This document shows, piece by piece, positions 58,106-64,000 of a stretch of 64,000 bases of DNA; positions within the stretch are counted from its first letter, which is position 1, and each line of letters starts with the position of its first letter. The notes beneath the pieces were generated by a model that made no database searches, was not told the origin of the DNA, and saw nothing but the letters and a program-made list of their open reading frames with translations. Location of the stretch: positions 1,612,001 through 1,676,000 of the forward strand of contig NZ_JAUSZM010000003.1 in the NCBI RefSeq assembly GCF_030817655.1, in the 5' to 3' direction. Position numbers and translations under genes: made by a program. This stretch comes from Streptomyces sp. V4I2 (lineage in GTDB: Bacteria; Actinomycetota; Actinomycetes; Streptomycetales; Streptomycetaceae).

Positions 58106-59293
58106 GTGCCGAGACGATGGGAACAGCCGTTGCGCAGCACGGCCTACCTGTTCGGTGGCCTGCTGACCGCCCTCGGCACCGTCATCGCGTTGCCGCTGCT
58201 CGTGCTGCCGGCTCCGGCGCGCGCCTGGGGGGACCGGCACCGGCGACGTGCCGGGAGGCTGCTCGGCGTCGCGGTTCCGGCTCGGCCCGCGGCCCCGCCC
58301 GGGGGACCCCCTGCCTGGTGGCGTCGGATGCGCACCGATCCGGGCACCCGCCGAGATCTGCTGTGGCCGGTGGTGCACCTGTCCACGGCGCTGCCTTTCG
58401 GCCTGGCCGTCGTGTTGTGCGTGGGCAACATTTTCACGGCCGTGTGGGCCATGACGCTGTGGTGGGCGCTTCCCGCCGTTGCGACCCCGCATCTGCAGGG
58501 GGACATCCCGGTGACCGGCTGGGCGATCGCGCTGACCGCGGCGCCGTTACAGGCTGTGGTTCTCACCGCGGCGGCCTGGTGGGGCGGCCCGCTGCTGGCC
58601 CGCGCGCACGCCCGGCTCTGCCTGGCGCTGCTGTCGCCGTCGGCCAGCGAACAACTCGCGCAGCGGGTCGAGGTGTTGACCCGGACCAGGGCGGGAGCGC
58701 TGGACGCCCACGCCGCGGAACTGCGAAGGATCGAGCGTGACCTGCACGACGGCGTACAGGCCCGGCTGGTGGCCGTCGCGGTGCGGCTCGCAGTGACCCG
58801 CGAGTCGCTCACGGATGTTCCCGAGGGCATGAGCAGGCTGCTGCGGGAGGCGCACGAGGGAGTCGAGGAGGCCATGACCGAGCTGCGCACCGTGGTCCGC
58901 ACCACGTATCCGCCGATCCTGGCCGACCGCGGCCTGGGCGGAGCGCTGGCGGCGCTGGCCGCCGACTCCCTGGTGCCGGCCCGGCTCGACGTCGGCACCC
59001 TGGACGCGATCCCGGCCGCGGCGGAGTCGGTGGCCTACTTCGTCGTCGCCGAGGCACTCACCAACACGGCCAAGCACGCCCGCGCCACGCGGGCCGACAT
59101 ACACGTCCGACGCACGGGCGCCCGGCTGTCGATCCGGGTCAGCGACGACGGGATCGGCGGCGCGGACGAGACGCAGGGCACCGGCATCGCCGGGATCCGC
59201 CGCCGCGTGCTCGCCCTGGACGGCACCGTCCGGGTCACCAGTCCCACGGGCGGCCCGACCACGATCGCCGTGGAGGTGCCGTGCGGGTCGTGA
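58106..59293 (+). CDS. NarL-type sensor histidine kinase
   Basis: A 395-residue membrane kinase. Four to five hydrophobic segments occupy residues 12-165; HisKA_3 follows with the phosphoacceptor His214 in IERDLHDGVQARLVAVAVRL. The N-box is EALTNTAKHARATRADIHV and the G-box is DDGIGGADETQGTGIAGIRR. It should autophosphorylate and pass phosphate to the response regulator in the next gene. GTG 58106 has AAGGGGGCGGGC upstream. Codon 148 (58547-58549) is TTA, so expression should require the bldA tRNA. The stop overlaps the regulator start by 13 nt. Confidence 0.9.
   Translation: MPRRWEQPLRSTAYLFGGLLTALGTVIALPLLVLPAPARAWGDRHRRRAGRLLGVAVPARPAAPPGGPPAWWRRMRTDPGTRRDLLWPVVHLSTALPFGLAVVLCVGNIFTAVWAMTLWWALPAVATPHLQGDIPVTGWAIALTAAPLQAVVLTAAAWWGGPLLARAHARLCLALLSPSASEQLAQRVEVLTRTRAGALDAHAAELRRIERDLHDGVQARLVAVAVRLAVTRESLTDVPEGMSRLLREAHEGVEEAMTELRTVVRTTYPPILADRGLGGALAALAADSLVPARLDVGTLDAIPAAAESVAYFVVAEALTNTAKHARATRADIHVRRTGARLSIRVSDDGIGGADETQGTGIAGIRRRVLALDGTVRVTSPTGGPTTIAVEVPCGS
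58547..58549 (+). promoter_or_regulatory. In-frame TTA codon in the sensor kinase
   Basis: TTA at codon 148 (A-P-L-Q-A), in frame with GTG 58106. It makes this two-component system a candidate bldA-dependent, developmentally timed system. Confidence 0.8.
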
Positions 59294-59934
59294 TCGCCGA
59301 GGACAACGTGCTGCTGTCCAGCGGCCTCGAACTGCTCCTGGCCGCCAAGGGCTTCGAGGTCGCCGCGGTCACCCGCGACGGCCCCGCCTTCCTGGCCGCT
59401 GTCGCCGAGCACCGGCCCGACGTGACGATCGTCGACGTACGCCTGCCGCCCTCCTTCAAGGACGAGGGGATACACGCCGCCCTGCGGGCGCGCCGCCTCC
59501 ACGAGGGTCTGCCGGTGCTCGTGCTGTCGCAGTACGTCGAGCGGGAGTACGCCCGGGAGTTGCTCTCCGACGGCCAAGGGGGCATCGGCTACCTGCTCAA
59601 GGACCGGGTGAGCCGGATCGCGGAGTTCACCGACGGGCTGCGCCGCGTCGCCGCCGGGGGCACCGCGATGGACCCGGAGGTCATCTCCCAACTGCTCCTC
59701 CGCGGTGACAACGACCCCCTGTCCCACCTCACTCCGCGCGAGCACCAAGTGCTCGCCCTCATGGCCGAAGGACACGACAACGCCACCATCTCCGACCGAC
59801 TGGCCGTCACCGACAACGCCGTCCACAAACACATCGGGCGCATCTTCGCCAAGCTCGGCCTGCCCGCCGCCAACAGCGGTCACCGGCGGGTCCAGGCCGT
59901 GCTCGCCTACCTCGACCACCGCCAACACCCCTGA
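59281..59934 (+). CDS. NarL/FixJ-family response regulator
   Basis: A 217-residue regulator. The receiver has the acidic pair in VIAEDNVLL, phosphoacceptor Asp52 in TIVDVRLPPS, and the conserved Lys in YLLKDRVSR. The LuxR-type HTH is LTPREHQVLALMAEGHDNAT then VHKHIGRIFAKLGLP. GTG 59281 overlaps the kinase stop. It is the partner of the upstream kinase and probably regulates the divergent hydrolase gene or its own operon. Spacing after the gene is occupied by a 16-bp repeat array. Confidence 0.92.
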   Translation: MRVVIAEDNVLLSSGLELLLAAKGFEVAAVTRDGPAFLAAVAEHRPDVTIVDVRLPPSFKDEGIHAALRARRLHEGLPVLVLSQYVEREYARELLSDGQGGIGYLLKDRVSRIAEFTDGLRRVAAGGTAMDPEVISQLLLRGDNDPLSHLTPREHQVLALMAEGHDNATISDRLAVTDNAVHKHIGRIFAKLGLPAANSGHRRVQAVLAYLDHRQHP

Positions 59935-59935
59935 T

Positions 59936-59999
59936 CACACACTGGCGAGCGCACACACCGGCCAGCTCACACACCGGCGAGCTCACGCGCTGACGAGCA
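59936..59999. repeat. Degenerate 16-bp tandem repeat (4 units)
   Basis: Units: CACACACTGGCGAGCG, CACACACCGGCCAGCT, CACACACCGGCGAGCT and a diverged CACGCGCTGACGAGCA (59984-59999). The fourth unit overlaps the last codons of the convergent 163-residue gene. The period equals that of the unrelated array at 63099-63176. Confidence 0.65.
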
Positions 60000-60474
60000 A
60001 CTGCGGCGAGAGTTCCTTGATCATGGTGTTGGTCCACCGCATCTGACGCAGCGTCTGCGGGTGGCAGGCGCCCGCCAGTCCGAGGAGACGGTCGTCCGAG
60101 GTGGCCTGTGCGGCCTGGGCGAGCATCTCCCAGTGCAGCGAGTTCCGCGTGGCGGCCAGGTGCAGTTCGCGCAGGTCGTACAGGAGGAGCAGGCCGGTCT
60201 CCGGACGGCGGCCGAGGGCTTCGGCGGCTTTCTCCTTCAGCGCGGTGAGCGCTCCGGGCGAGGCGTCGCTCTGCGGGCCGGGCAGGTCGAGGTCGTAGTG
60301 GCGGCCCACGTCGGCGAGCCGGGTGGCGTGCTCACGGGACCAGCGGGAGAGGTCGGTCGCGACATGGTGGATCTCGTGGTCGGTGCGGTGACGCGCCGCG
60401 GCCGTCAACAGGTCCCGTTCCAGGGTGCGTTCACCGTCGTGGAGGACGCGGAGCGTGGCGGTGATGCCGGTCAT
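59983..60474 (-). CDS. Helical, ferritin-like/DUF892-like protein coupled to the molybdoenzyme
   Basis: A 163-residue alpha-helical protein. MTGITATLRVLHDGERTLER starts a likely four-helix bundle with ERDLLTAAARHRTDHEIHHV, ARHRTDHE and LYDLRELHLAATRNSLHWEM. Acidic and histidine residues recur as in ferritin-like proteins, but I cannot align a di-iron site. Its ATG 60474 overlaps the stop of the molybdopterin oxidoreductase by ATGA, so the two are tightly coupled. It may be an accessory or maturation factor for that enzyme; this is inference. It is the last gene of the unit. Confidence 0.75.
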   Translation of the reverse strand: MTGITATLRVLHDGERTLERDLLTAAARHRTDHEIHHVATDLSRWSREHATRLADVGRHYDLDLPGPQSDASPGALTALKEKAAEALGRRPETGLLLLYDLRELHLAATRNSLHWEMLAQAAQATSDDRLLGLAGACHPQTLRQMRWTNTMIKELSPQLLVSA

Positions 60475-62861
60475 GTCCTGCTCCCTGCCGTCTCGCTGGT
60501 GTTCCTGGCCCCGGTGTCACGGCGGGCGACGAGGGTGACGCGGGCCGCGGCGGTCTTGAACAGGGGCTGCTTGGAGACCGGGTCCCAGTCGGTGACGGTG
60601 CCCTCGTTGGCGGCGCGGCCCGCGGAGTGGTCCGGCGGGCGGTGGCCCGCGGGCGTGTCCCAGTAGCCGTAGTGGAAGGGCAGGAACACGATGCCGTCCC
60701 GGATGCCGGTGGTGCGCAGCCGGGCGCGCACCGCGCCGCGAGGCGTGCCGACCTGGACCAGATCGCCGTCGGACAGGCCTTGGCGGGCAGCCTCGTTGGG
60801 AGACAGTTCGGCCCAGACGTCGGGGGCGGCGGCGTTCAGTTCGGGGACCCGGCCGGTTTTCGTCCGGGTGTGGAAGTGGTGGACGGTACGGCCGGTGATC
60901 AGCTGAAGGGGGAAGTCCGCGGAGGTGTCCTCGTGGGGCGGAAGGTACTCGGCCGCCTTGACGACCGCCCGGCCGTGCGGGTTGAGGGACCGGTACTCGA
61001 CCTCCTCGACGGACGCTCCCGTGACCAGGTCCTTGCCGTAGCTCTCGCAGGTGTCCGGGTCCGCCCAGGTGATCCCGTCGGTGTAGAGGCGCGCGGTGCC
61101 GTCGGGGGCGCGTTCGGTGCAGGGCCACTGGATACCACTGCCCTCGCGCAGGCGGTCGTAGCTGAGACCGGTGTAGTCGCACGGGCGGCCGGCGCTGCAC
61201 CGCTGCCAGGCCCGGAACGCGGACTCCGGGTCGTGCCAGGCGATCAGCGGGTCGCCGTCCTTGTCACGGAAGTCCATGCGGGCCGCGTAGTCGAGGAAGA
61301 TGTCCAGGTCGGGGCGGGCCTCGCCCGGCGGTTCGACGGCCTTCTCGGACAGGTGCACGGTGCGGTCGGCGTTGGTGAGGACGCCGGTCTTCTCGCCCCA
61401 GGTCGCCGCGGGCAGGACCACGTCGGCCAGTTGTGCGGTCTCGGTCGCGAACAGGTCCTGGGCCACCACGAACAGCTCCTCCTTGGCCAGGACGGAGCGG
61501 ATGCGGGAGAGCTCGGGCAGGGAGACGGCCGGGTTGGTCCCGGTGATCCACAGCATCCCGATCGAGCCCTGCTCGGCGTAGCGGAAGATCTGCATCGCGT
61601 GTGTGGGCGGCGCGTAGTGCGGGATGCGCTCCGGGGTCACGTTCCACACCCGGGCCAGGTCGGCGACGTGCTGGTCGTTCTGCCAGTTCCGGAAGCCCGG
61701 CAGGTCGCCGTCGGCGCCGCACTCGCGAGTGTTCTGTGCGCTGGGCTGGCCGTTCATCTGCAGCACTCCGCATCCGGGGCCGCCCAGCATGCCCCGGACG
61801 AGATGCAGGTTGTTGACCTGGACGGCGGCCGCGGTGGCCTGGTGGGACTGGTAGACGCCCTGCAGGACCGTGGACAGCAGCCGCTCGGCGCCGCCGATGA
61901 GCTCCGCCGCGTGCTCGATCGACGCGGCAGGTACGTCGCAGATCCGGGCCGCCCATTGGGGGGTGCACCGCTCGACCCCGGCGGCCAGTTCGGCGAAGCC
62001 GACGGTGTGCGCGTCGAGGTAGTCGCGGTCGATCCGGTCGGTGCGGATGATCTCGTGCAGCAGCGCGTTGAGCAGGGCCAGGTTCGTCCCCGCCCGCGGG
62101 GCCAGGTGTACGGCAGCCTGCCGGGCCACCGGCGTGTGGCGCGGGTCGACGCAGACCGGACGGGGCGGCTCGGCGCCCGCCAGCCGGTCCAGGACGCGGG
62201 TCCACAGCACGGTCTGGGTCTCGGCCATGTTGTGCCCGAACAGGGCGATGACATCGGCGTGGTCGATGTCCTCGTAGGAGCCGGGCTGCCCGTCGCAGCC
62301 GAACGTCTGCTTGAGTGCCTCGGCGGCGGTGGCCGTGCACAGGCGGGTGTTGCCGTCCAGGTGGTTGGTGCCGATGCCGGCCCGGGCGAGCACCGCCAGG
62401 GTGTAGTACTCCTCCAGGAACAGCTGCCCGGTGGTGTAGAAGCCGATCGAGCCCGGCCCGTGCCGCTCCAGCAGGTCCTTCGAGCGGGCCACGATCCGGC
62501 CCATCGCGGTGTCCCAGTCGCTCTCCACCAGCCGGCCGCCTTCGCGCACCAGCGGACGGGTCAGCCGGTCCGGCGAGGCGTTCGCCTGCCATCCGTAAAG
62601 GTCCTTCGGGCCGAGCCGGCCGCGATTGACCCGGTCGGTGGCACGGCCGCGCACGCCCACGATCCGTCCCTGGCGCACGGCGATGTCCATGGCATCGCCG
62701 TTGGAGTGCAGCAGTGAGGCGGACGGCACCCACCGCTCCACCTCGTGCGCGGCGACTCCGGGCGCCAGGTGGGCGTCGGTGCGCGTGGGCCACGGAGCTC
62801 CGGGGCCGTAGGGGGTACGTGCGCCCCACGGGTTCTTTATGCGATCAGCCTCGTCCACCAC
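60471..62861 (-). CDS. Molybdopterin oxidoreductase lacking the N-terminal 4Fe-4S ligands
   Basis: A 796-residue DMSO-reductase-superfamily enzyme (formate dehydrogenase/nitrate reductase-like). The molybdopterin-binding regions (LYGWQANASPDRLTRPLV near 88-105; PGSYEDIDHADVIALFGHN; WITGTNPAVS) and the C-terminal molydopterin dinucleotide domain (LQLITGRTVHHFHTRT; GDLVQVGTPRG) are clear. A possible Mo-ligating cysteine is Cys175 in TRLCTATAAEA. In canonical family members an N-terminal CX2CX3CX27C binds 4Fe-4S; here the aligned positions are Ser49, His52, Asp56 and Gly84. GTG 62861, preceded by GGAGGTGTGATC, is the start; longer versions pass through unrelated repeats. Electron-transfer partners are not visible. 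Confidence 0.85.
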   Translation of the reverse strand: MVDEADRIKNPWGARTPYGPGAPWPTRTDAHLAPGVAAHEVERWVPSASLLHSNGDAMDIAVRQGRIVGVRGRATDRVNRGRLGPKDLYGWQANASPDRLTRPLVREGGRLVESDWDTAMGRIVARSKDLLERHGPGSIGFYTTGQLFLEEYYTLAVLARAGIGTNHLDGNTRLCTATAAEALKQTFGCDGQPGSYEDIDHADVIALFGHNMAETQTVLWTRVLDRLAGAEPPRPVCVDPRHTPVARQAAVHLAPRAGTNLALLNALLHEIIRTDRIDRDYLDAHTVGFAELAAGVERCTPQWAARICDVPAASIEHAAELIGGAERLLSTVLQGVYQSHQATAAAVQVNNLHLVRGMLGGPGCGVLQMNGQPSAQNTRECGADGDLPGFRNWQNDQHVADLARVWNVTPERIPHYAPPTHAMQIFRYAEQGSIGMLWITGTNPAVSLPELSRIRSVLAKEELFVVAQDLFATETAQLADVVLPAATWGEKTGVLTNADRTVHLSEKAVEPPGEARPDLDIFLDYAARMDFRDKDGDPLIAWHDPESAFRAWQRCSAGRPCDYTGLSYDRLREGSGIQWPCTERAPDGTARLYTDGITWADPDTCESYGKDLVTGASVEEVEYRSLNPHGRAVVKAAEYLPPHEDTSADFPLQLITGRTVHHFHTRTKTGRVPELNAAAPDVWAELSPNEAARQGLSDGDLVQVGTPRGAVRARLRTTGIRDGIVFLPFHYGYWDTPAGHRPPDHSAGRAANEGTVTDWDPVSKQPLFKTAAARVTLVARRDTGARNTSETAGSRT

Positions 62862-63098
62862 GATCACACCTCCATCGGGCGAGCCGCTGGGCCACTGAGT
62901 ACCCCGCACTCGCGATCCCGCACCACGCGGCCCCGCTCCGTCACGCATCGGCGCGGTCGAGAGCCGCCCGTCCGGGCAACGGCATGCCGCTTTGCCTGGA
63001 CCCACCCGCAGGTGTCCGCCCCGGGCTGCCGAGGTCCCCGGCCGCGGTGAAGGAGCAGGCACTCTCCGACGTGGCCCAGGCCGTCTCGGCCTGGGCCG

Positions 63099-63176
63099 TG
63101 ATCGACCTGGGCCCTGATCGACCTGGGCCCTGATCGACCTGGGCCCTGATCGACCTGGGCCCTGATCGACCTGGGC
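63099..63176. repeat. Perfect 16-bp tandem repeat (4.9 copies)
   Basis: Unit TGATCGACCTGGGCCC at 63099, 63115, 63131 and 63147 without a mismatch, then TGATCGACCTGGGC at 63163-63176. The perfection implies recent expansion. Because 16 is not a multiple of 3, each copy shifts any reading frame. Confidence 0.9.
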
Positions 63177-63407
63177 GAGGCCGCGCGTGCGGACGCGGTC
63201 GCCGCCGACACCGGGGCGTCCCTCGACACGTTCTCCGCGCAGGCCGACCTCCCGGCCCGGTCTCTCGTCGACCGAGGCCACCGGCACATTCCCGGCGGTG
63301 TCGACGCCGCCGAAGAACGGCCGCGGTCCTTCCGCGCCGCACGCCGACTTCACCGAAGCGGTCGGCATCCGGGACCTGCCCCCGAAATGAGACCCACACC
63401 ACAACGA

Positions 63408-63471
63408 AAACGGCACCGTTTCGATAGCCGTCAGAGTTAGCCTTCCCGCGTGAACGAAACGGTTTCGTTCA
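63408..63471. promoter_or_regulatory. Palindrome pair upstream of the response regulator
   Basis: AAACGG-CA-CCGTTT (63408-63421) and a second element with 10-bp arms TGAACGAAAC (63451-63460) and GTTTCGTTCA (63462-63471) around a single G. Both share a GAAACGG/CCGTTTC core and resemble TetR-type operators. They lie 22-85 bp before ATG 63493. Confidence 0.55.
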
Positions 63472-63492
63472 GGCGTGAGAGGGGTGCGCGGC

Positions 63493-64000
63493 ATGACTTC
63501 CGTACTCGTGGTCCATGGCCAGGCCCTGCAACGTCGCGGCTTCCGGATGCTCCTCGCGGCCCAGCCCGACCTGACCGTCGTCGGCGAGGCCTCCGGTGGA
63601 TTCGAGGCGATCCGCCTGAGCACCGAACTGCGCCCGGACGTCGTCCTGATGGACTCCCGCGTACCCGGCACCGACGGCATCGACACCATCCGCCGCATCA
63701 CCCGAGCCCCCGCACTCCCCCATCCCTCCGGCTCCGTTCGAGCCGTACGGAAACCCCCGCAGGTACTGATCCTGACCAGTACCGGCCGCGACGAGTACGC
63801 CTACGCCGCACTCCGCGCCGGAGCCCGCGGCTTCCTCCTCCAGGACGCCACCCCGGACGAACTGACCGCCGCCGTTCACATCGTCGCGACCGGAGACGCC
63901 GTCATCACCCCCGGCGTGACCCGCGCGCTCATCGACGCCGTACGTCAGCAGCGCCCCGGACGCCCGACGGAGCGGGAGATCGGACTCGACGCCCTCACCG
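63493..64000 (+). CDS. Atypical NarL/LuxR response regulator, 3' end outside window
   Basis: At least 169 residues of a response regulator starting MTSVLVVHGQALQRRGFRML at ATG 63493. The phosphoacceptor Asp54 is present (VVLMDSRVPGTDG), but the acidic pair usually at positions 8-9 is His-Gly and the conserved Lys is Gln (GFLLQDATPDEL), so phosphorylation-dependent switching is doubtful. A Pro/Arg-rich insert (ALPHPSGSVRAVRKPP) interrupts alpha-3/beta-4. The LuxR HTH should begin with TEREIGLDAL near the window edge. No kinase gene is adjacent. A near-perfect 21-bp palindrome upstream suggests control by another regulator, perhaps a TetR protein. The C-terminus is unseen. Confidence 0.8.
   Translation, partial: MTSVLVVHGQALQRRGFRMLLAAQPDLTVVGEASGGFEAIRLSTELRPDVVLMDSRVPGTDGIDTIRRITRAPALPHPSGSVRAVRKPPQVLILTSTGRDEYAYAALRAGARGFLLQDATPDELTAAVHIVATGDAVITPGVTRALIDAVRQQRPGRPTEREIGLDALT

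Larger units (their letters stand above)
62862..63492. other. Gene-free region with tandem repeats, a gene remnant and palindromes
   Basis: About 630 bp without an intact gene. On the plus strand 63047-63098 reads KEQALSDVAQAVSAWAVIDL, and after the repeat array 63163-63260 reads LIDLGEAARADAVAADTGAS, so the array seems to have expanded inside a decayed coding region of unknown family. Perfect palindromes follow at 63408-63421 and 63451-63471. Confidence 0.5.

Noticed and set aside
60627..62717. 696-codon plus-strand open frame over the molybdoenzyme
   Set aside because: It is a shadow of the molybdopterin oxidoreductase. The product is compositionally biased and domain-free.
63099..63176. 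CRISPR array
   Set aside because: The repeat units are contiguous with no spacers, and no cas gene is present. It is a simple tandem repeat.
62862..63701. N-terminal extension of the molybdoenzyme frame to 63701
   Set aside because: It would include the 16-bp repeats and antisense of the response regulator. GTG 62861 has a GGAGG ribosome site and fits the family N-terminus.

Overview
The window is high-GC DNA with GGAGG-type ribosome sites, frequent GTG starts, ATGA/GTGA gene overlaps, rare TTA codons and Streptomyces-style regulators (IclR, PucR, MmyB-like XRE, LuxR-type two-component pairs). It reads as a Streptomyces or close relative, probably chromosomal-arm accessory DNA because several stretches hold decayed genes. 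No tRNA, rRNA, CRISPR array, intact transposase or integrase was seen.

Layout. (1) 1-20724: a catabolic supercluster. One minus-strand operon (12976 down to 1) encodes a polyamine/amino-acid type ABC importer, two FAD amine oxidases, two aspartoacylase-type deacylases, a class III aminotransferase, an aldehyde dehydrogenase, an aldo/keto reductase and a HAD enzyme. Two tandem IclR genes with duplicated promoter-operators follow. A second minus operon (20724-15147) carries a GABA-type aminotransferase, a YdiJ-like FAD/Fe-S dehydrogenase and a succinate-semialdehyde dehydrogenase, with a divergent PucR regulator. The logic is import, deacylation, oxidation or transamination, then semialdehyde to acid. 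The substrate is not identifiable from sequence. (2) 22677-28554: an HSP90-family chaperone between an uncharacterised gene and a large TPR gene that is frameshifted. (3) 29130-37205: eight tightly coupled plus-strand genes that look like a small, unrecognised biosynthetic operon: a membrane protein fused to a LMW phosphatase domain, nitroreductase, AroD-AroE fusion, two paired small proteins, an acyl-CoA-dehydrogenase-like flavoenzyme, P450 and methyltransferase. Three catalytic domains lack canonical catalytic residues, one gene has a TTA codon, and a strong terminator closes the operon.

(4) 37287-41570: a DyP peroxidase with a bulb-lectin tail, divergent from a secreted galactose-oxidase/GlxA-type copper radical oxidase. 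(5) 41750-52172: GNAT, tautomerase, SDR enzymes, two MmyB-like regulators, an O-methyltransferase and an AraC regulator, interleaved with four or five decayed genes. (6) 52568-55266: TfoX-like protein, four SRPBCC proteins and an ArsR regulator. (7) 55327-64000: a bacterial expansin, a secreted alpha/beta hydrolase, a NarL-type kinase/regulator pair, a molybdopterin oxidoreductase lacking all four Fe-S cysteines with a small helical partner, tandem repeats of 16 bp, and an atypical orphan response regulator cut by the window end.

The best candidates for something new are the 29-37 kb operon, the Fe-S-less molybdoenzyme pair, the DyP-lectin/copper-oxidase pair and the duplicated IclR promoter module.
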